Below, piece after piece: positions 1 to 8,007 of a DNA stretch of 10,305 nucleotides. The notes below the pieces were generated by a model. It was given only the letters and a program-made list of their open reading frames with translations, did not search any database and was not told the origin of the DNA. The stretch lies in assembly GCA_037446075.1 (NCBI GenBank), contig JBBIJH010000087.1, forward strand, positions 1-10,305. Direction: 5' to 3'. Source of the DNA: JBBIJH01 sp037446075. Its GTDB lineage: Bacteria > Bacteroidota > Ignavibacteria > UBA10030 > JAHEZR01. Each line of letters opens with the position of its first letter. The stretch's first letter is position 1. The position numbers were made by a program, and so were the translations under genes.

Positions 1-10
1 GAGCCTCGAC

Positions 11-3000
11 ATGAGAAAAGCGCTGAAAGTTTTCTCGACGGTGTTCCTCGTGCTTGGGCTGGCGTGGTTGGCCGCAGAAGCACGCGAATCGGGTGAGAAG
101 GGGAAACCGAAGGCAGAATCACTCTACGGGCCAGCCGGCACCCCTCGCTGGGCTGTGCTTAACATCAACAACTGGACGAACTGGATGCGCTATGATGCCC
201 CTGGCGCTTTGTCGCCAGCCGGGGATAACCAGGGGGTCTTTCCCCGAGGTACCGGGAACGTGATCTATACAGATGGTTTCTATTTTGGATCGAAATGCTA
301 CAAGGATGCCGCGAAAACTCAACCCGCCACCCCCCAGACCGTGCGCGTTGGTGGAAAGGGATATGGCTACGGCCTGAGGCCGGGTCGGGTGATTGGTTTC
401 GGGGCAAGCGCGGTCGCTCAGAACCCCAACGATGCAGATGTCAGGATCTATCGGATTCGTCGGGATTATCTCGTGATGACGGAAGACGAGATCAGGCGTG
501 ATGCGGCCGAGGTCAACGAGATCGCAATTGCCGAAGTCACCGATGCCCAGATGGCTGCGGTCGTGGCTCAGTACGAGAAGGATTGGAAGGAATGGCCGGT
601 GCAGTATGGGGCGCCGTATATCGACAGGAATGGTAACGGCCGATACGATCCCCCTCCGCCCGGGGCCACGCCCGAGGAGCTAATTGAGAAAGGGTACGAT
701 GAGCCCGGAATCGCTGGAGCCGACCCCAATTCACCGGCTGACCAGGTGATCTGGACCGTCGCCAACGATCTGGATGTTGGCAATAGCCTCGCCTTCCAAG
801 GCTCGGAGCCGACCGGCCTTGAAATTCAGTTCACCTCCTGGGGATACAAGCGTACGGATGCCCTCGGCAATCTGTTCTTCAGTAAAATCAAATTCATTAA
901 TAAAGGCGGTGTTGATATCGGTGGGGGGCAGAAGGGTGCTTTTTATCTCGACAGCGTGTTCGTGACGAAATGGTCTGACATTGACCTTGGGTCATTCTCT
1001 GACGATCTTGTTGGTTGCGATACCACGTTGAGCATGGGATTCGCCTATAATTCAAATGCGATTGACCTGACCTTCAGAAGATTCAACTTGCCCCCGCCTG
1101 CTCCCGGGTATGATTTTCTCCAGGGTCCACTCGTCCGTGGATCGCCGAACGATGTTGGCATTTTCGATCTCAAACCACGCCCGGGCTATAAGAACCTCGG
1201 CATGACTTCTTTCGCCTACTTTTCAGCCGGCAGTCCATACAGCGATCCTTGCAACCGCGAGACGGCAGGTTACCTGTGCAATACCGGTCAGTGGTGGAAG
1301 ATGATGCGTGGCTTTGCACCACTCGGCACGCTTGTCACTGCTGACATCCCCTATGCAAGTGGCCCCTTCCCTGTCAGCAAGTTTCCTCTCTCGGGTGACC
1401 CGGTAACTCGATCCGGATTCATTGACGGACTGGGTACCGACTATTCCTTTGCTCCTGGCGACCGTCGTATCCTCCTGACAACGGGCCCCTTTAGCCTAGC
1501 TCCGGGCGACACTCAAGAAATCGTAGTCGGAGTTGTTGCTGGTCTTGGGGCCGATAGGCTCTCCAGCATCTCCGTTATGAAGTTCAATGACCGGTTCGTG
1601 CAGAATACGTATGACGCTCTCTTCCAGGTACCGCGTCCACCGAAGTCGCCCGATGTGAAGGTAGCCGAGCTTGACGGAGAGATCGTTCTTGAATGGGGCA
1701 GCAACCTCACGCGAGTCAAGGAGATTGAGGAAACAATAAGTCAGCCTGGATCTTTCAGATTCGAAGGGTACAACGTGTACCAGCTTCCGAGCCGATCCGC
1801 TCGTCTGTCGGAGGCTAAGCGGCTTGCTACGTACGATGTCCTTTCAGACCCGACGGTAGTTCTGGACGAGCAGTTTGATCAAGCCAGCGGGCAGATTCTC
1901 CGGTTGCCGGTTCAGTTCGGATCAAACAATGGGATCCGGAGATACTTCAATTTCAAACGGGACTACATCCGGGATATTGACAAGATTTACAACTACCAGG
2001 AATATTACTTGGCGGTGACTGCGTACACAGTAGCAACTGTACCGGGTTACCTACCGGCTGCTATGGAGTCGTCCCCCGTTGTACTTACGGTAAGGCCCCA
2101 GTCAGCAAAGCCGGGCACTCGCTACTCCTCGAAGTATGGTCAACAGCTAGAGGTCAAACATACGGCAGGTCAAAGTGATGGGATTATAGTAGCCACGGTC
2201 GTCGATCCGGGGAGGGTTACAGGTGATAAGTACAGCATAACGTTCAGCAAAGGTGCCACCGGAGAGCTTCAGTGGAACCTAAACGACGTGACGAAGAACA
2301 GGGTTCTGTACAGCTCCGTCAATCAAGGACCCATAGCAACGGGCAATGCGGATGATGAATTTAATTATCCAATTGTTGATGGGATATACATTACTGTGGC
2401 TGGGCCCCCTCCGGGGATGAAAGATTGGGAAATACCCTCCGGTACACGCCGGATTACTTTCAGCGGTGGTGATTTGGGCCTCGAAGGGTTTGAGGGCGCC
2501 ATCGGGTACGATGAACCGGCGCATTACTTCGGGATCATTGCACAACAAACAGTCCCTCCAAATGAGCTAAGGCATACCCTTCTGAAGTTTGCTCAGGCGA
2601 GTTCGGGGACGGAGACGAATGCCAGCACTGGCGCCCCGTATGCGGGGTGGGACCGAGAGACGACCACAGATCCGAATATGTCGTACGCCTACCGATACTT
2701 GCGGGGGGCCACGGCCGCCGCGGCACGGCCTGAGTTCGCGCCATATATCGTGAATCGTGCCAGCGGCTACGCATACCAGGACTTCAAGAAGTCCGTACCG
2801 CTGTCTGCGTGGGATGTTGAGGCAAACCCTCCACGGCGGCTCGCAGTTGGATTTCTTGAGAACAACGTGGAGGGAGGATTAGTCGATGGTCGGTACTGGC
2901 CGCCTCCTTTACAGGACAACGTCGGGGGCGGTAGCCCGCGGGAGTGGCTCTTCATCTTCGGCACGACCTACTCAGAGACACCAAACCCGGACTATCAACG

Positions 3001-3514
3001 CAGCATCCTGAATTTTGGTATGCCGGTTTGGTGGTTTATCGGGGCAGCCAGGAGAGGAGAGGTGAATTTTTCGCCAGGAGGAACAGGCGAGGATCAGTTC
3101 TTGATTCTTGCAAATCACGTGAATGTGGAGGCAGACGTCTTCGAGTTCACAGCCCCCGCGGCTGTCAGGTATGACGCTGACCTCGCCAAGCTGGACGCGT
3201 CGAGGATTGGCGTCTTCCCGAATCCCTATTATGCATTCAATGCAGCGGAGACGAACCGGTTCAACAGGTTTGTCACATTCACAAACCTCCCTTCGAGAGC
3301 CACGATTCGCATCTTCAACCTTGCTGGCCAGTTGGTCCGAACGATCAGGAAAGATACTGACGTTCAATACCAGCGCTGGGATTTGTTGAACGAGTCAGGC
3401 TTCCCTGTAGCGAGCGGCATGTATATAGCCCATATCGACTTACCTGATGTCGGGACGACGAAGGTTCTAAAGATGGCAATCATCCAAGAGCAAGAAATTC
3501 TTGATACGTATTAG
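11..3514 (+). CDS. Large secreted surface protein A with T9SS type A-like C-terminal sorting domain
   Basis: This 1167-residue protein has a signal peptide (residues 1-24: basic MRK, hydrophobic core, AEA before RES), so it is exported by Sec. A conserved N-terminal region (about 45-540) follows, with an EF-hand-like loop DRNGNGRYD at 205-213 and a GCDTT motif around C336. Residues 545-697 look fibronectin III-like (LEW near the start, EGYNVYQ, EYYLAVTAYT). The C-terminal domain (1065-1167) begins VFPNPY and continues with IRIFNLAGQLVRTI, WDL, SGMYIAHI and KVLKMAI, the pattern of T9SS type A sorting/FlgD-Ig-like domains. That implies passage through the T9SS and surface attachment or release. 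No catalytic motif is recognised, so the function is unknown; a binding role is an inference from context. The start is chosen because it gives a complete signal peptide; only ten bases precede it, so its ribosome site is not assessable. A PorV-like gene follows and paralog B lies at 8008. C414 and C423 could form a disulfide and are absent from B. Confidence 0.85.
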   Translation: MRKALKVFSTVFLVLGLAWLAAEARESGEKGKPKAESLYGPAGTPRWAVLNINNWTNWMRYDAPGALSPAGDNQGVFPRGTGNVIYTDGFYFGSKCYKDAAKTQPATPQTVRVGGKGYGYGLRPGRVIGFGASAVAQNPNDADVRIYRIRRDYLVMTEDEIRRDAAEVNEIAIAEVTDAQMAAVVAQYEKDWKEWPVQYGAPYIDRNGNGRYDPPPPGATPEELIEKGYDEPGIAGADPNSPADQVIWTVANDLDVGNSLAFQGSEPTGLEIQFTSWGYKRTDALGNLFFSKIKFINKGGVDIGGGQKGAFYLDSVFVTKWSDIDLGSFSDDLVGCDTTLSMGFAYNSNAIDLTFRRFNLPPPAPGYDFLQGPLVRGSPNDVGIFDLKPRPGYKNLGMTSFAYFSAGSPYSDPCNRETAGYLCNTGQWWKMMRGFAPLGTLVTADIPYASGPFPVSKFPLSGDPVTRSGFIDGLGTDYSFAPGDRRILLTTGPFSLAPGDTQEIVVGVVAGLGADRLSSISVMKFNDRFVQNTYDALFQVPRPPKSPDVKVAELDGEIVLEWGSNLTRVKEIEETISQPGSFRFEGYNVYQLPSRSARLSEAKRLATYDVLSDPTVVLDEQFDQASGQILRLPVQFGSNNGIRRYFNFKRDYIRDIDKIYNYQEYYLAVTAYTVATVPGYLPAAMESSPVVLTVRPQSAKPGTRYSSKYGQQLEVKHTAGQSDGIIVATVVDPGRVTGDKYSITFSKGATGELQWNLNDVTKNRVLYSSVNQGPIATGNADDEFNYPIVDGIYITVAGPPPGMKDWEIPSGTRRITFSGGDLGLEGFEGAIGYDEPAHYFGIIAQQTVPPNELRHTLLKFAQASSGTETNASTGAPYAGWDRETTTDPNMSYAYRYLRGATAAAARPEFAPYIVNRASGYAYQDFKKSVPLSAWDVEANPPRRLAVGFLENNVEGGLVDGRYWPPPLQDNVGGGSPREWLFIFGTTYSETPNPDYQRSILNFGMPVWWFIGAARRGEVNFSPGGTGEDQFLILANHVNVEADVFEFTAPAAVRYDADLAKLDASRIGVFPNPYYAFNAAETNRFNRFVTFTNLPSRATIRIFNLAGQLVRTIRKDTDVQYQRWDLLNESGFPVASGMYIAHIDLPDVGTTKVLKMAIIQEQEILDTY
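1550..1615 (+). repeat. Most conserved nucleotide block of the A/B paralog pair, copy in A
   Basis: This 66-nt block encodes A residues 514-535 and matches 9505-9570 with about 10 differences, nearly all synonymous (21 of 22 residues identical). It is a coding-level paralog repeat, not a mobile element. Confidence 0.85.
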
Positions 3515-3551
3515 GCCATGCAGAAACTCTCTTTGGAACACAATCTTGAAA

Positions 3552-3557
3552 AAGGAG
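3552..3557 (+). promoter_or_regulatory. Ribosome binding site deciding the PorV-like start
   Basis: AAGGAG lies 8 nt before the ATG at 3566. The frame is open to an earlier ATG at 3518, but that one has no comparable SD and would place 16 polar residues before the signal peptide. The site therefore selects 3566. Confidence 0.85.
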
Positions 3558-3565
3558 ACAAGACC

Positions 3566-4603
3566 ATGAAGAAGGCAATTTATCTTAGCATCATGTTCTG
3601 CGTGGCGATTGCCCTGGTTTTGAATGTGGGAGAGGCCCAGAAGAGAACCGGGACTGCCTCTGCGACAGAACTCTTGATCCCAGTCGGAAGTCGTGGGTTG
3701 GCAATGAGTGGGGCGAATATCGCGAACACGTTCGGCATCGACGCTATTTACTGGAATCCCGCTGGGTTGGGGAGGATGAAGTTCGCTGCGGAAGGGATGA
3801 TCTCGAGGATGAACTACATTGCTGACATCAACGTCAACTACGGTGCTGTTGCTGGCTCCTTCGGTGGCTTCGGTGTAGTCGGGCTGAGTGTGAAGTCCCT
3901 GGATTTCGGCGACATTCCTCTTACCACGGAAGACGATCCCGAGAATGAGTCCCAGAGATTCTTTTCGCCCGGGTTCGTCACCGTTGGCTTGAGCTACGCA
4001 CGGCTTCTGACGGATGCGATCTCTGTCGGCGGCACCGTCAAGCTCGTCAGCGAAAAGATTGAGCGAGTAAGTGCCGCGACTCCTGCAATTGATTTTGGTG
4101 TTCTTTATCGTGGGCTGGTAGGTATCCGGGGCCTGAATCTTGGCGTGGCGGTGAAGAACATCGGGCCTCAAATGAAATACGACGGGACTGCCTTGTACCG
4201 GAACGCCGTCTCTTCGGATGGTCGCCGACCCGAACAGAAGTACAAGAGCGAGGCGGCCAGCTTCGAACTTCCTTCCGTCGTGGAAATAGGCTTGTCCTAT
4301 GACGGAAGTGTTGGAGAGAATATGGTCTGGACCCTGGGCAGTACGTTCAGCAACAACAACCTGTACTTGGACGAGTACCGGATTGGCGGTGAGGTCGGGT
4401 ATGTGATGGAATCCTTCCGCATCTACGGGCGAGCAGGTTACAATGCCCTGGCACGGCAGCAGGACGACAACATTTTCAAGTTCACCGTTGGCGGAGGTAT
4501 CTCGTACGCCGCTCCCGGAATCGACATCACATTTGATTATGCCTATCGTGACGTCGACTTTTTCACGGGCAACCAGATGTTCTCACTGAAGCTCGGCTTC
4601 TAA
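3566..4603 (+). CDS. PorV/PorQ-family outer-membrane beta-barrel protein
   Basis: The 345-residue product has a signal peptide (1-24, MKKAIYLSIM through GEA, then QKR). The family signature follows: ATELLIPVGSRGLAMSGA at 33-50 and YWNPAGLG at 62-69. The rest is alternating beta-strand sequence rich in glycine and aromatics, and it ends in FSLKLGF, a terminal-strand beta-signal with a C-terminal aromatic residue. Known PorV proteins are FadL-like barrels that bind T9SS cargo at the Sov translocon and carry it to the attachment machinery. PorQ relatives and several uncharacterised paralogs share the fold, so PorV itself cannot be distinguished from a dedicated paralog here. It lies 51 nt after secreted protein A and just before a terminator, so co-transcription with A is likely. 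A role in exporting A is inferred from this linkage and from A's T9SS-type domain. Confidence 0.88.
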   Translation: MKKAIYLSIMFCVAIALVLNVGEAQKRTGTASATELLIPVGSRGLAMSGANIANTFGIDAIYWNPAGLGRMKFAAEGMISRMNYIADINVNYGAVAGSFGGFGVVGLSVKSLDFGDIPLTTEDDPENESQRFFSPGFVTVGLSYARLLTDAISVGGTVKLVSEKIERVSAATPAIDFGVLYRGLVGIRGLNLGVAVKNIGPQMKYDGTALYRNAVSSDGRRPEQKYKSEAASFELPSVVEIGLSYDGSVGENMVWTLGSTFSNNNLYLDEYRIGGEVGYVMESFRIYGRAGYNALARQQDDNIFKFTVGGGISYAAPGIDITFDYAYRDVDFFTGNQMFSLKLGF

Positions 4604-4623
4604 GACCCGCTGTTGTGTTGACT

Positions 4624-4667
4624 AACGGGCTGTCCCGGAATGACGGGACAGCCCGTTGTATTTTCTT
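4624..4667 (+). terminator. Rho-independent terminator after the PorV-like gene
   Basis: A perfect 14-bp stem (4624-4637 pairing with 4644-4657, core CGGGCTGTCCCG) closes a 6-nt loop and is followed by a T-rich tract (TGTATTTTCTT). It begins 20 nt after the PorV-like stop codon. On the opposite strand no T-tract follows, so it should act only on + strand transcripts, ending the A-PorV unit. Confidence 0.9.
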
Positions 4668-4744
4668 GGGAACTTTTCTCGCTGACGAGGACGTTAGTGT
4701 AGTCAACGGCTATGTGGATTTTTTCATCCGGGAGTGGAAAAGAC

Positions 4745-4773
4745 TTGACAAAGCCCCCGGAGAGTGTTATATT
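4745..4773 (+). promoter_or_regulatory. Sigma70-type promoter for the receptor-protein B unit
   Basis: A perfect -35 box TTGACA (4745-4750) is separated by 17 nt from TATATT (4768-4773), a five-of-six match to the -10 consensus, with an upstream TG (4765-4766) giving an extended -10. Transcription would start near 4780, leaving a leader of about 190 nt. It lies downstream of the terminator and in the same direction as the receptor gene. Confidence 0.8.
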
Positions 4774-4779
4774 TTGGCA

Positions 4780-4968
4780 AACGGATTCCCCGAACATCCC
4801 TGTTTCGTAGAGGAGGTGATAGTCTGCCGCAGAGTGTTGCTACGACTTCTCTGATAACCACCCTTTTTGACCCCAGTTCCGCCGCAACTTCGACCGTTAT
4901 GTCGCGAGGATGAAATACGGTCAGCGGAGAGCTATCTTCGGTTTAACAACTTCATGAGGAGGTACATC
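4780..4968 (+). other. Long 5' leader of the TonB-dependent receptor mRNA
   Basis: If the promoter at 4745 is used, this stretch is transcribed ahead of the receptor. It contains AGGAGGTGAT (4811-4820), a full complement of the conserved 16S rRNA 3' end, with no ATG in range; a CTG at 4824 would open a 29-codon frame ending at 4913. It also contains a possible hairpin: GACCG+TAT (4892-4900, one bulged T) pairing with ATACGGTC (4915-4922). It matches no riboswitch class I recognise. A regulatory role is speculative. Confidence 0.4.
4956..4963 (+). promoter_or_regulatory. Ribosome binding site deciding the receptor start
   Basis: GAGGAGGT lies 5 nt before the ATG at 4969. The frame stays open upstream to ATGs at 4867 and 4954, but 4867 lacks an SD and 4954 overlaps this one. 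Only 4969 gives a clean signal peptide beginning MQRK. Confidence 0.88.
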
Positions 4969-7956
4969 ATGCAGCGCAAGATTATCTCTTTCTTTCTCCT
5001 TGTTCTCCTTGCTCCAGGCTTTCTCTTCGCCCAAAACGGCAAGTTCCGTGGGAAGGTGACCGATCGAGAAACGGGCGAGGCGTTGATCGGTGCTACCGTT
5101 GCCGTTGAAGGGACGACGCTTGGTGCGTCCACCGACATCAACGGGGAGTACGTGATTCTAAATGTCCCTCCGGGCAATTACACACTGAAAGCCTCCTACG
5201 TTGGTTACGCTCCAGTCTCCATTTCGAACGTCCTCGTTCTCGCCGCTCAGACAACCACTCAAGATTTCCGCCTAGCGCCAACGACGGTGCAGGTTGAGCC
5301 TGTCTCGATCATTGCAGAGCGGCCTCTGGTTCAGCGTAATACGCCCAATACGATCCGCGTGACCAGTCGGGACGATATCGGGACTCTGCCAATCCGCGGG
5401 ACGCAGGCTATTCTTGCCCTTGATGCAGGTGTGGTCAGGCAGGATGGCCAATTGTACGTTCGCGGAGGGCGCGCAGGCGAATTAGCGTACTTCGTGGATG
5501 GTGCCAATGTAACGAACAGACTGTTCAACTCCGAAGGAGTAAGTGTCATCCAGGAAGCGTTCCAGGAGCTTCAGTTCCAGCCTGGTGGTTATACGGCTGA
5601 GTTTGGTGGAGCCAACTCTGGTGTCGCAAGGACCACGATGAGAACCGGCGGCAATCGCCTGAATGTCGGCTTTGACTATCGGACGGACGACTTTGCAAAG
5701 CCGGGAGAGAAATTTCTGGGAACGAGTTCGTTCGGGTATAGGAACGCAGTCGTGACACTCGGTGGGCCCGTCGATGCCCTGAAGATGCGGTATTTCTTAG
5801 CCGGCCAGTACAACTACCAGCGCTCACCTGCGCGATGGGTATCCCCATTCTTTTTTGATAGCGTCAGGACAGACATCAATGACCGCGAGCCTGGTAGACT
5901 CCTTCCCGGACCGGTCGCGCTGAAGGAAAACTTTCTTGGACGCACGTGGAGCTACAATTACACCGGCCAGGGAAATCTCTTCTTTAACTTCGACCCCATC
6001 AGTCTAAAGGTATCGGGCAGCTACAATCTGGCGAGGAACCCGGCTTCGGGTTGGCCCGGGAATCTGAATAACATCTTCAATCTCCACCGTCTGCCGACTC
6101 AAGAGACGAATGTCTACTTCCTGAATGCGAGGGCGACCCACACTCTCAATCCTCAGACATTCTATGAAGTTGGTCTGGCATTCTACAAGAGGGACTTCGA
6201 GCAGTTTGATCCTCGCTTCGGCAGCGACTGGATGAAATATCCGGATAGTCTTGCGAATGTTCCATTTGGAGATACTCAGAACTGGACTCGTCGCTATCGT
6301 GGCCCGAACGTTTACAGCGTCGCACAGGGGTTCACGTTCAATGCACCGGGGACGCCGGTCAATAGCTATTTTACTAACTCTCAGAGGTCGATTGAAGGCT
6401 CCATTGACTTTGTTTCGCAACTCACGAAAAGATGGGAGTTCAAGGCAGGGGGCCGGCTCGAGACGTGGCTGATGAGACAGTTCAACATCGGGAATATCGC
6501 CGCAGCCCTCGAAGCCGTCAACGGCATCTATGGAAATACGCCTGTGGTATTTCCGAGCGAAGATGCCAAGCGAGTTCAGTGGGCCAGACAAGGTGGTGTG
6601 AACAATTATGGCTACGATGTGTATGGGAACAAGGTGGATGGCGATGTAACGACCCGCGATGCTCCTAACAAACCAGTGTTTGCTTCTGCGTACTTTGCAA
6701 ACAAGCTAGAGTACAACGACCTCGTGCTGAACTTCGGGCTGCGCTATGAGTACTTTAACCCGCGGGGTAGAATGTTCAGCGACCCGTATAACTACGTGAA
6801 CACTGATTTCGACAACACTCTGGACATCCTAAAGGAATCGAACCTGACGGAAGGACCGTCATACGACTTTGTTCTCCCGAGGCTGAACTTCTCATTCCCC
6901 GTTACGGATCGGACGGTTTTCTACGCGCAGTACGGCAAGTTCGTGCAGATGCCATCGCTGAATCGGATGTACATTGGTCTGATCGCGCTCAGCACGACCG
7001 TAAGTCCGAGGAGTCGCGGAAACGCCTTCCTGACGCCCGTGGGCTTCCTTGCAAAGCCCGAACGCTTGACTCAGTATGAAATGGGCTTCCGACAGGCGAT
7101 CACGGACTTCGTGGGGCTGACGGTCACAGGTTTCTATAAGGACACAAGAGACCAGCTTGCGGTGAGAAAGTTTGTGGACTTAAATGGCAACCAACTCTTC
7201 ACAGCATACATTAATGAGGACTTCGGCACTGTCAAAGGGTTGGAATTCACACTGGACCTTCGCCGCACCAAGCGCGTGAGTGCAAGGATTAATTACACGC
7301 TCCAAGATGCTCGCGGTACTGGCTCGAATCCCACTTCTGCGTTTGGAGTCGTGGAGAGGCAGGATATCGGCCGTTACCCCGACTTCATCAACCCTCTGGA
7401 CTTCAACCAGACACATCGCGGTTCCATTATGCTCGATTATCGATTCGCGAAGGGTGATGGCGGTCCAATCCTTGAAGGCCTGGGTGCTTTTGCCCTCTTG
7501 ACCTTCAACAGTGGACACGCCTACACGAAGATCAAAGAGCCAGAGAGCATCGGACAGGCTTCTCCCTACACCATCGGCGTAAGGCCAGACATCGACCCGA
7601 GGTCACGATTCCCGATTCAGCCTCTAAACGAGTCGTCGACTCCTCCCGTGTTCAACATTGACTTGTTCCTTAGCAAGGCATTCTTCCTGAGATCATTTAC
7701 TCTCGAGGTCTATGCCAACGTGTTGAACCTGTTGAACTCCAAACAGATCGTCAACGTGTATCCGAACACTGGAACCGCGGAGGATGACGGGTGGCTCAAC
7801 AACCCGCTCGCAGTTCAGTTTATCGCCGACAAGCAATATGTTGATTTTTATCGAGCCTTCAATCTGCAGAATCGCTGGCACTATGCTGTTGCAACAGGGA
7901 ATGACATCTATGGATCCCCCCGTCAAATCCGCCTCGGTCTGCGTGTTGAATACTAA
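4969..7956 (+). CDS. TonB-dependent outer-membrane receptor with carboxypeptidase-regulatory-like N-terminal domain
   Basis: This 995-residue protein has a signal peptide (1-21, ending LFA before QNG). A carboxypeptidase-regulatory-like/CNA-B-type beta-sandwich covers about 24-105 (GKVTDRETGEALIGATV, STDINGEY, PPGNYTL, YVGY). The plug domain covers about 120-230 (LYVRGGRAGELAYFVDGANV, then GGYTAEFGGANSGV). A barrel of about 760 residues with many alternating aromatic strands ends in LGLRVEY, a terminal-strand signal. Such receptors import bulky ligands across the outer membrane using TonB-ExbBD energy, and the added N-terminal domain is typical of SusC-like and related FCB receptors. The substrate is not evident. 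It follows its own promoter and leader, and secreted protein B starts 51 nt downstream, so the two are probably co-transcribed. No SusD-like lipoprotein is seen beside it. A receptor for short siderophore-type ligands cannot be excluded. Confidence 0.93.
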   Translation: MQRKIISFFLLVLLAPGFLFAQNGKFRGKVTDRETGEALIGATVAVEGTTLGASTDINGEYVILNVPPGNYTLKASYVGYAPVSISNVLVLAAQTTTQDFRLAPTTVQVEPVSIIAERPLVQRNTPNTIRVTSRDDIGTLPIRGTQAILALDAGVVRQDGQLYVRGGRAGELAYFVDGANVTNRLFNSEGVSVIQEAFQELQFQPGGYTAEFGGANSGVARTTMRTGGNRLNVGFDYRTDDFAKPGEKFLGTSSFGYRNAVVTLGGPVDALKMRYFLAGQYNYQRSPARWVSPFFFDSVRTDINDREPGRLLPGPVALKENFLGRTWSYNYTGQGNLFFNFDPISLKVSGSYNLARNPASGWPGNLNNIFNLHRLPTQETNVYFLNARATHTLNPQTFYEVGLAFYKRDFEQFDPRFGSDWMKYPDSLANVPFGDTQNWTRRYRGPNVYSVAQGFTFNAPGTPVNSYFTNSQRSIEGSIDFVSQLTKRWEFKAGGRLETWLMRQFNIGNIAAALEAVNGIYGNTPVVFPSEDAKRVQWARQGGVNNYGYDVYGNKVDGDVTTRDAPNKPVFASAYFANKLEYNDLVLNFGLRYEYFNPRGRMFSDPYNYVNTDFDNTLDILKESNLTEGPSYDFVLPRLNFSFPVTDRTVFYAQYGKFVQMPSLNRMYIGLIALSTTVSPRSRGNAFLTPVGFLAKPERLTQYEMGFRQAITDFVGLTVTGFYKDTRDQLAVRKFVDLNGNQLFTAYINEDFGTVKGLEFTLDLRRTKRVSARINYTLQDARGTGSNPTSAFGVVERQDIGRYPDFINPLDFNQTHRGSIMLDYRFAKGDGGPILEGLGAFALLTFNSGHAYTKIKEPESIGQASPYTIGVRPDIDPRSRFPIQPLNESSTPPVFNIDLFLSKAFFLRSFTLEVYANVLNLLNSKQIVNVYPNTGTAEDDGWLNNPLAVQFIADKQYVDFYRAFNLQNRWHYAVATGNDIYGSPRQIRLGLRVEY

Positions 7957-7992
7957 GAAGCACCATTCGTTTGGATCACTTAGCCAAATCAT

Positions 7993-7997
7993 AGGAG
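7993..7997 (+). promoter_or_regulatory. Ribosome binding site of secreted protein B
   Basis: AGGAG lies 10 nt before the ATG at 8008, inside the 51-nt gap after the receptor stop codon. It supports this start and translation from the receptor transcript. Confidence 0.75.
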
Positions 7998-8007
7998 TGC
8001 TACTCAT

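Larger units (their letters stand above)
4604..4968 (+). other. Intergenic region between two transcription units
   Basis: This 365-nt gap contains an intrinsic terminator (4624-4667), a spacer of about 75 nt with no supported gene, a sigma70-type promoter (4745-4773) and a leader of about 190 nt before the receptor ATG. A 79-codon open frame at 4615-4854 runs through both the terminator and the promoter and is not considered a gene. Confidence 0.8.

Noticed and set aside
2972..3367. 131-codon antisense open frame opposite the sorting domain of A
   Set aside because: It overlaps the conserved C-terminal domain coding sequence of A; its composition (many R, S, C) is typical of an antisense shadow.
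3518..3565. Longer PorV-like start at ATG 3518
   Set aside because: It would add 16 polar residues ahead of a good signal peptide, and the AAGGAG before 3566 favours the shorter form.
3467..4171. 234-codon antisense open frame opposite the PorV-like gene
   Set aside because: It lies entirely against A's end and the PorV-like gene, both well supported. It has no signal peptide, no recognisable domain and shadow-like composition.
4617..4707. Inverted repeat GTTGACT (4617-4623) and AGTCAAC (4701-4707)
   Set aside because: Seven bases separated by 77 nt around a terminator is within chance expectation, and no transposase or target duplication is present.
4615..4854. 79-codon forward open frame in the intergenic region
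   Set aside because: It runs through a strong terminator hairpin and the promoter, has no SD and no recognisable protein features.
4867..4968. Longer receptor start at ATG 4867
   Set aside because: The added 34 residues are not signal-like, and GAGGAGGT just before 4969 gives a much better start.
6004..6591. 195-codon antisense open frame opposite the receptor barrel
   Set aside because: It is a shadow of the receptor reading frame, with no recognisable motif and no SD considered convincing.
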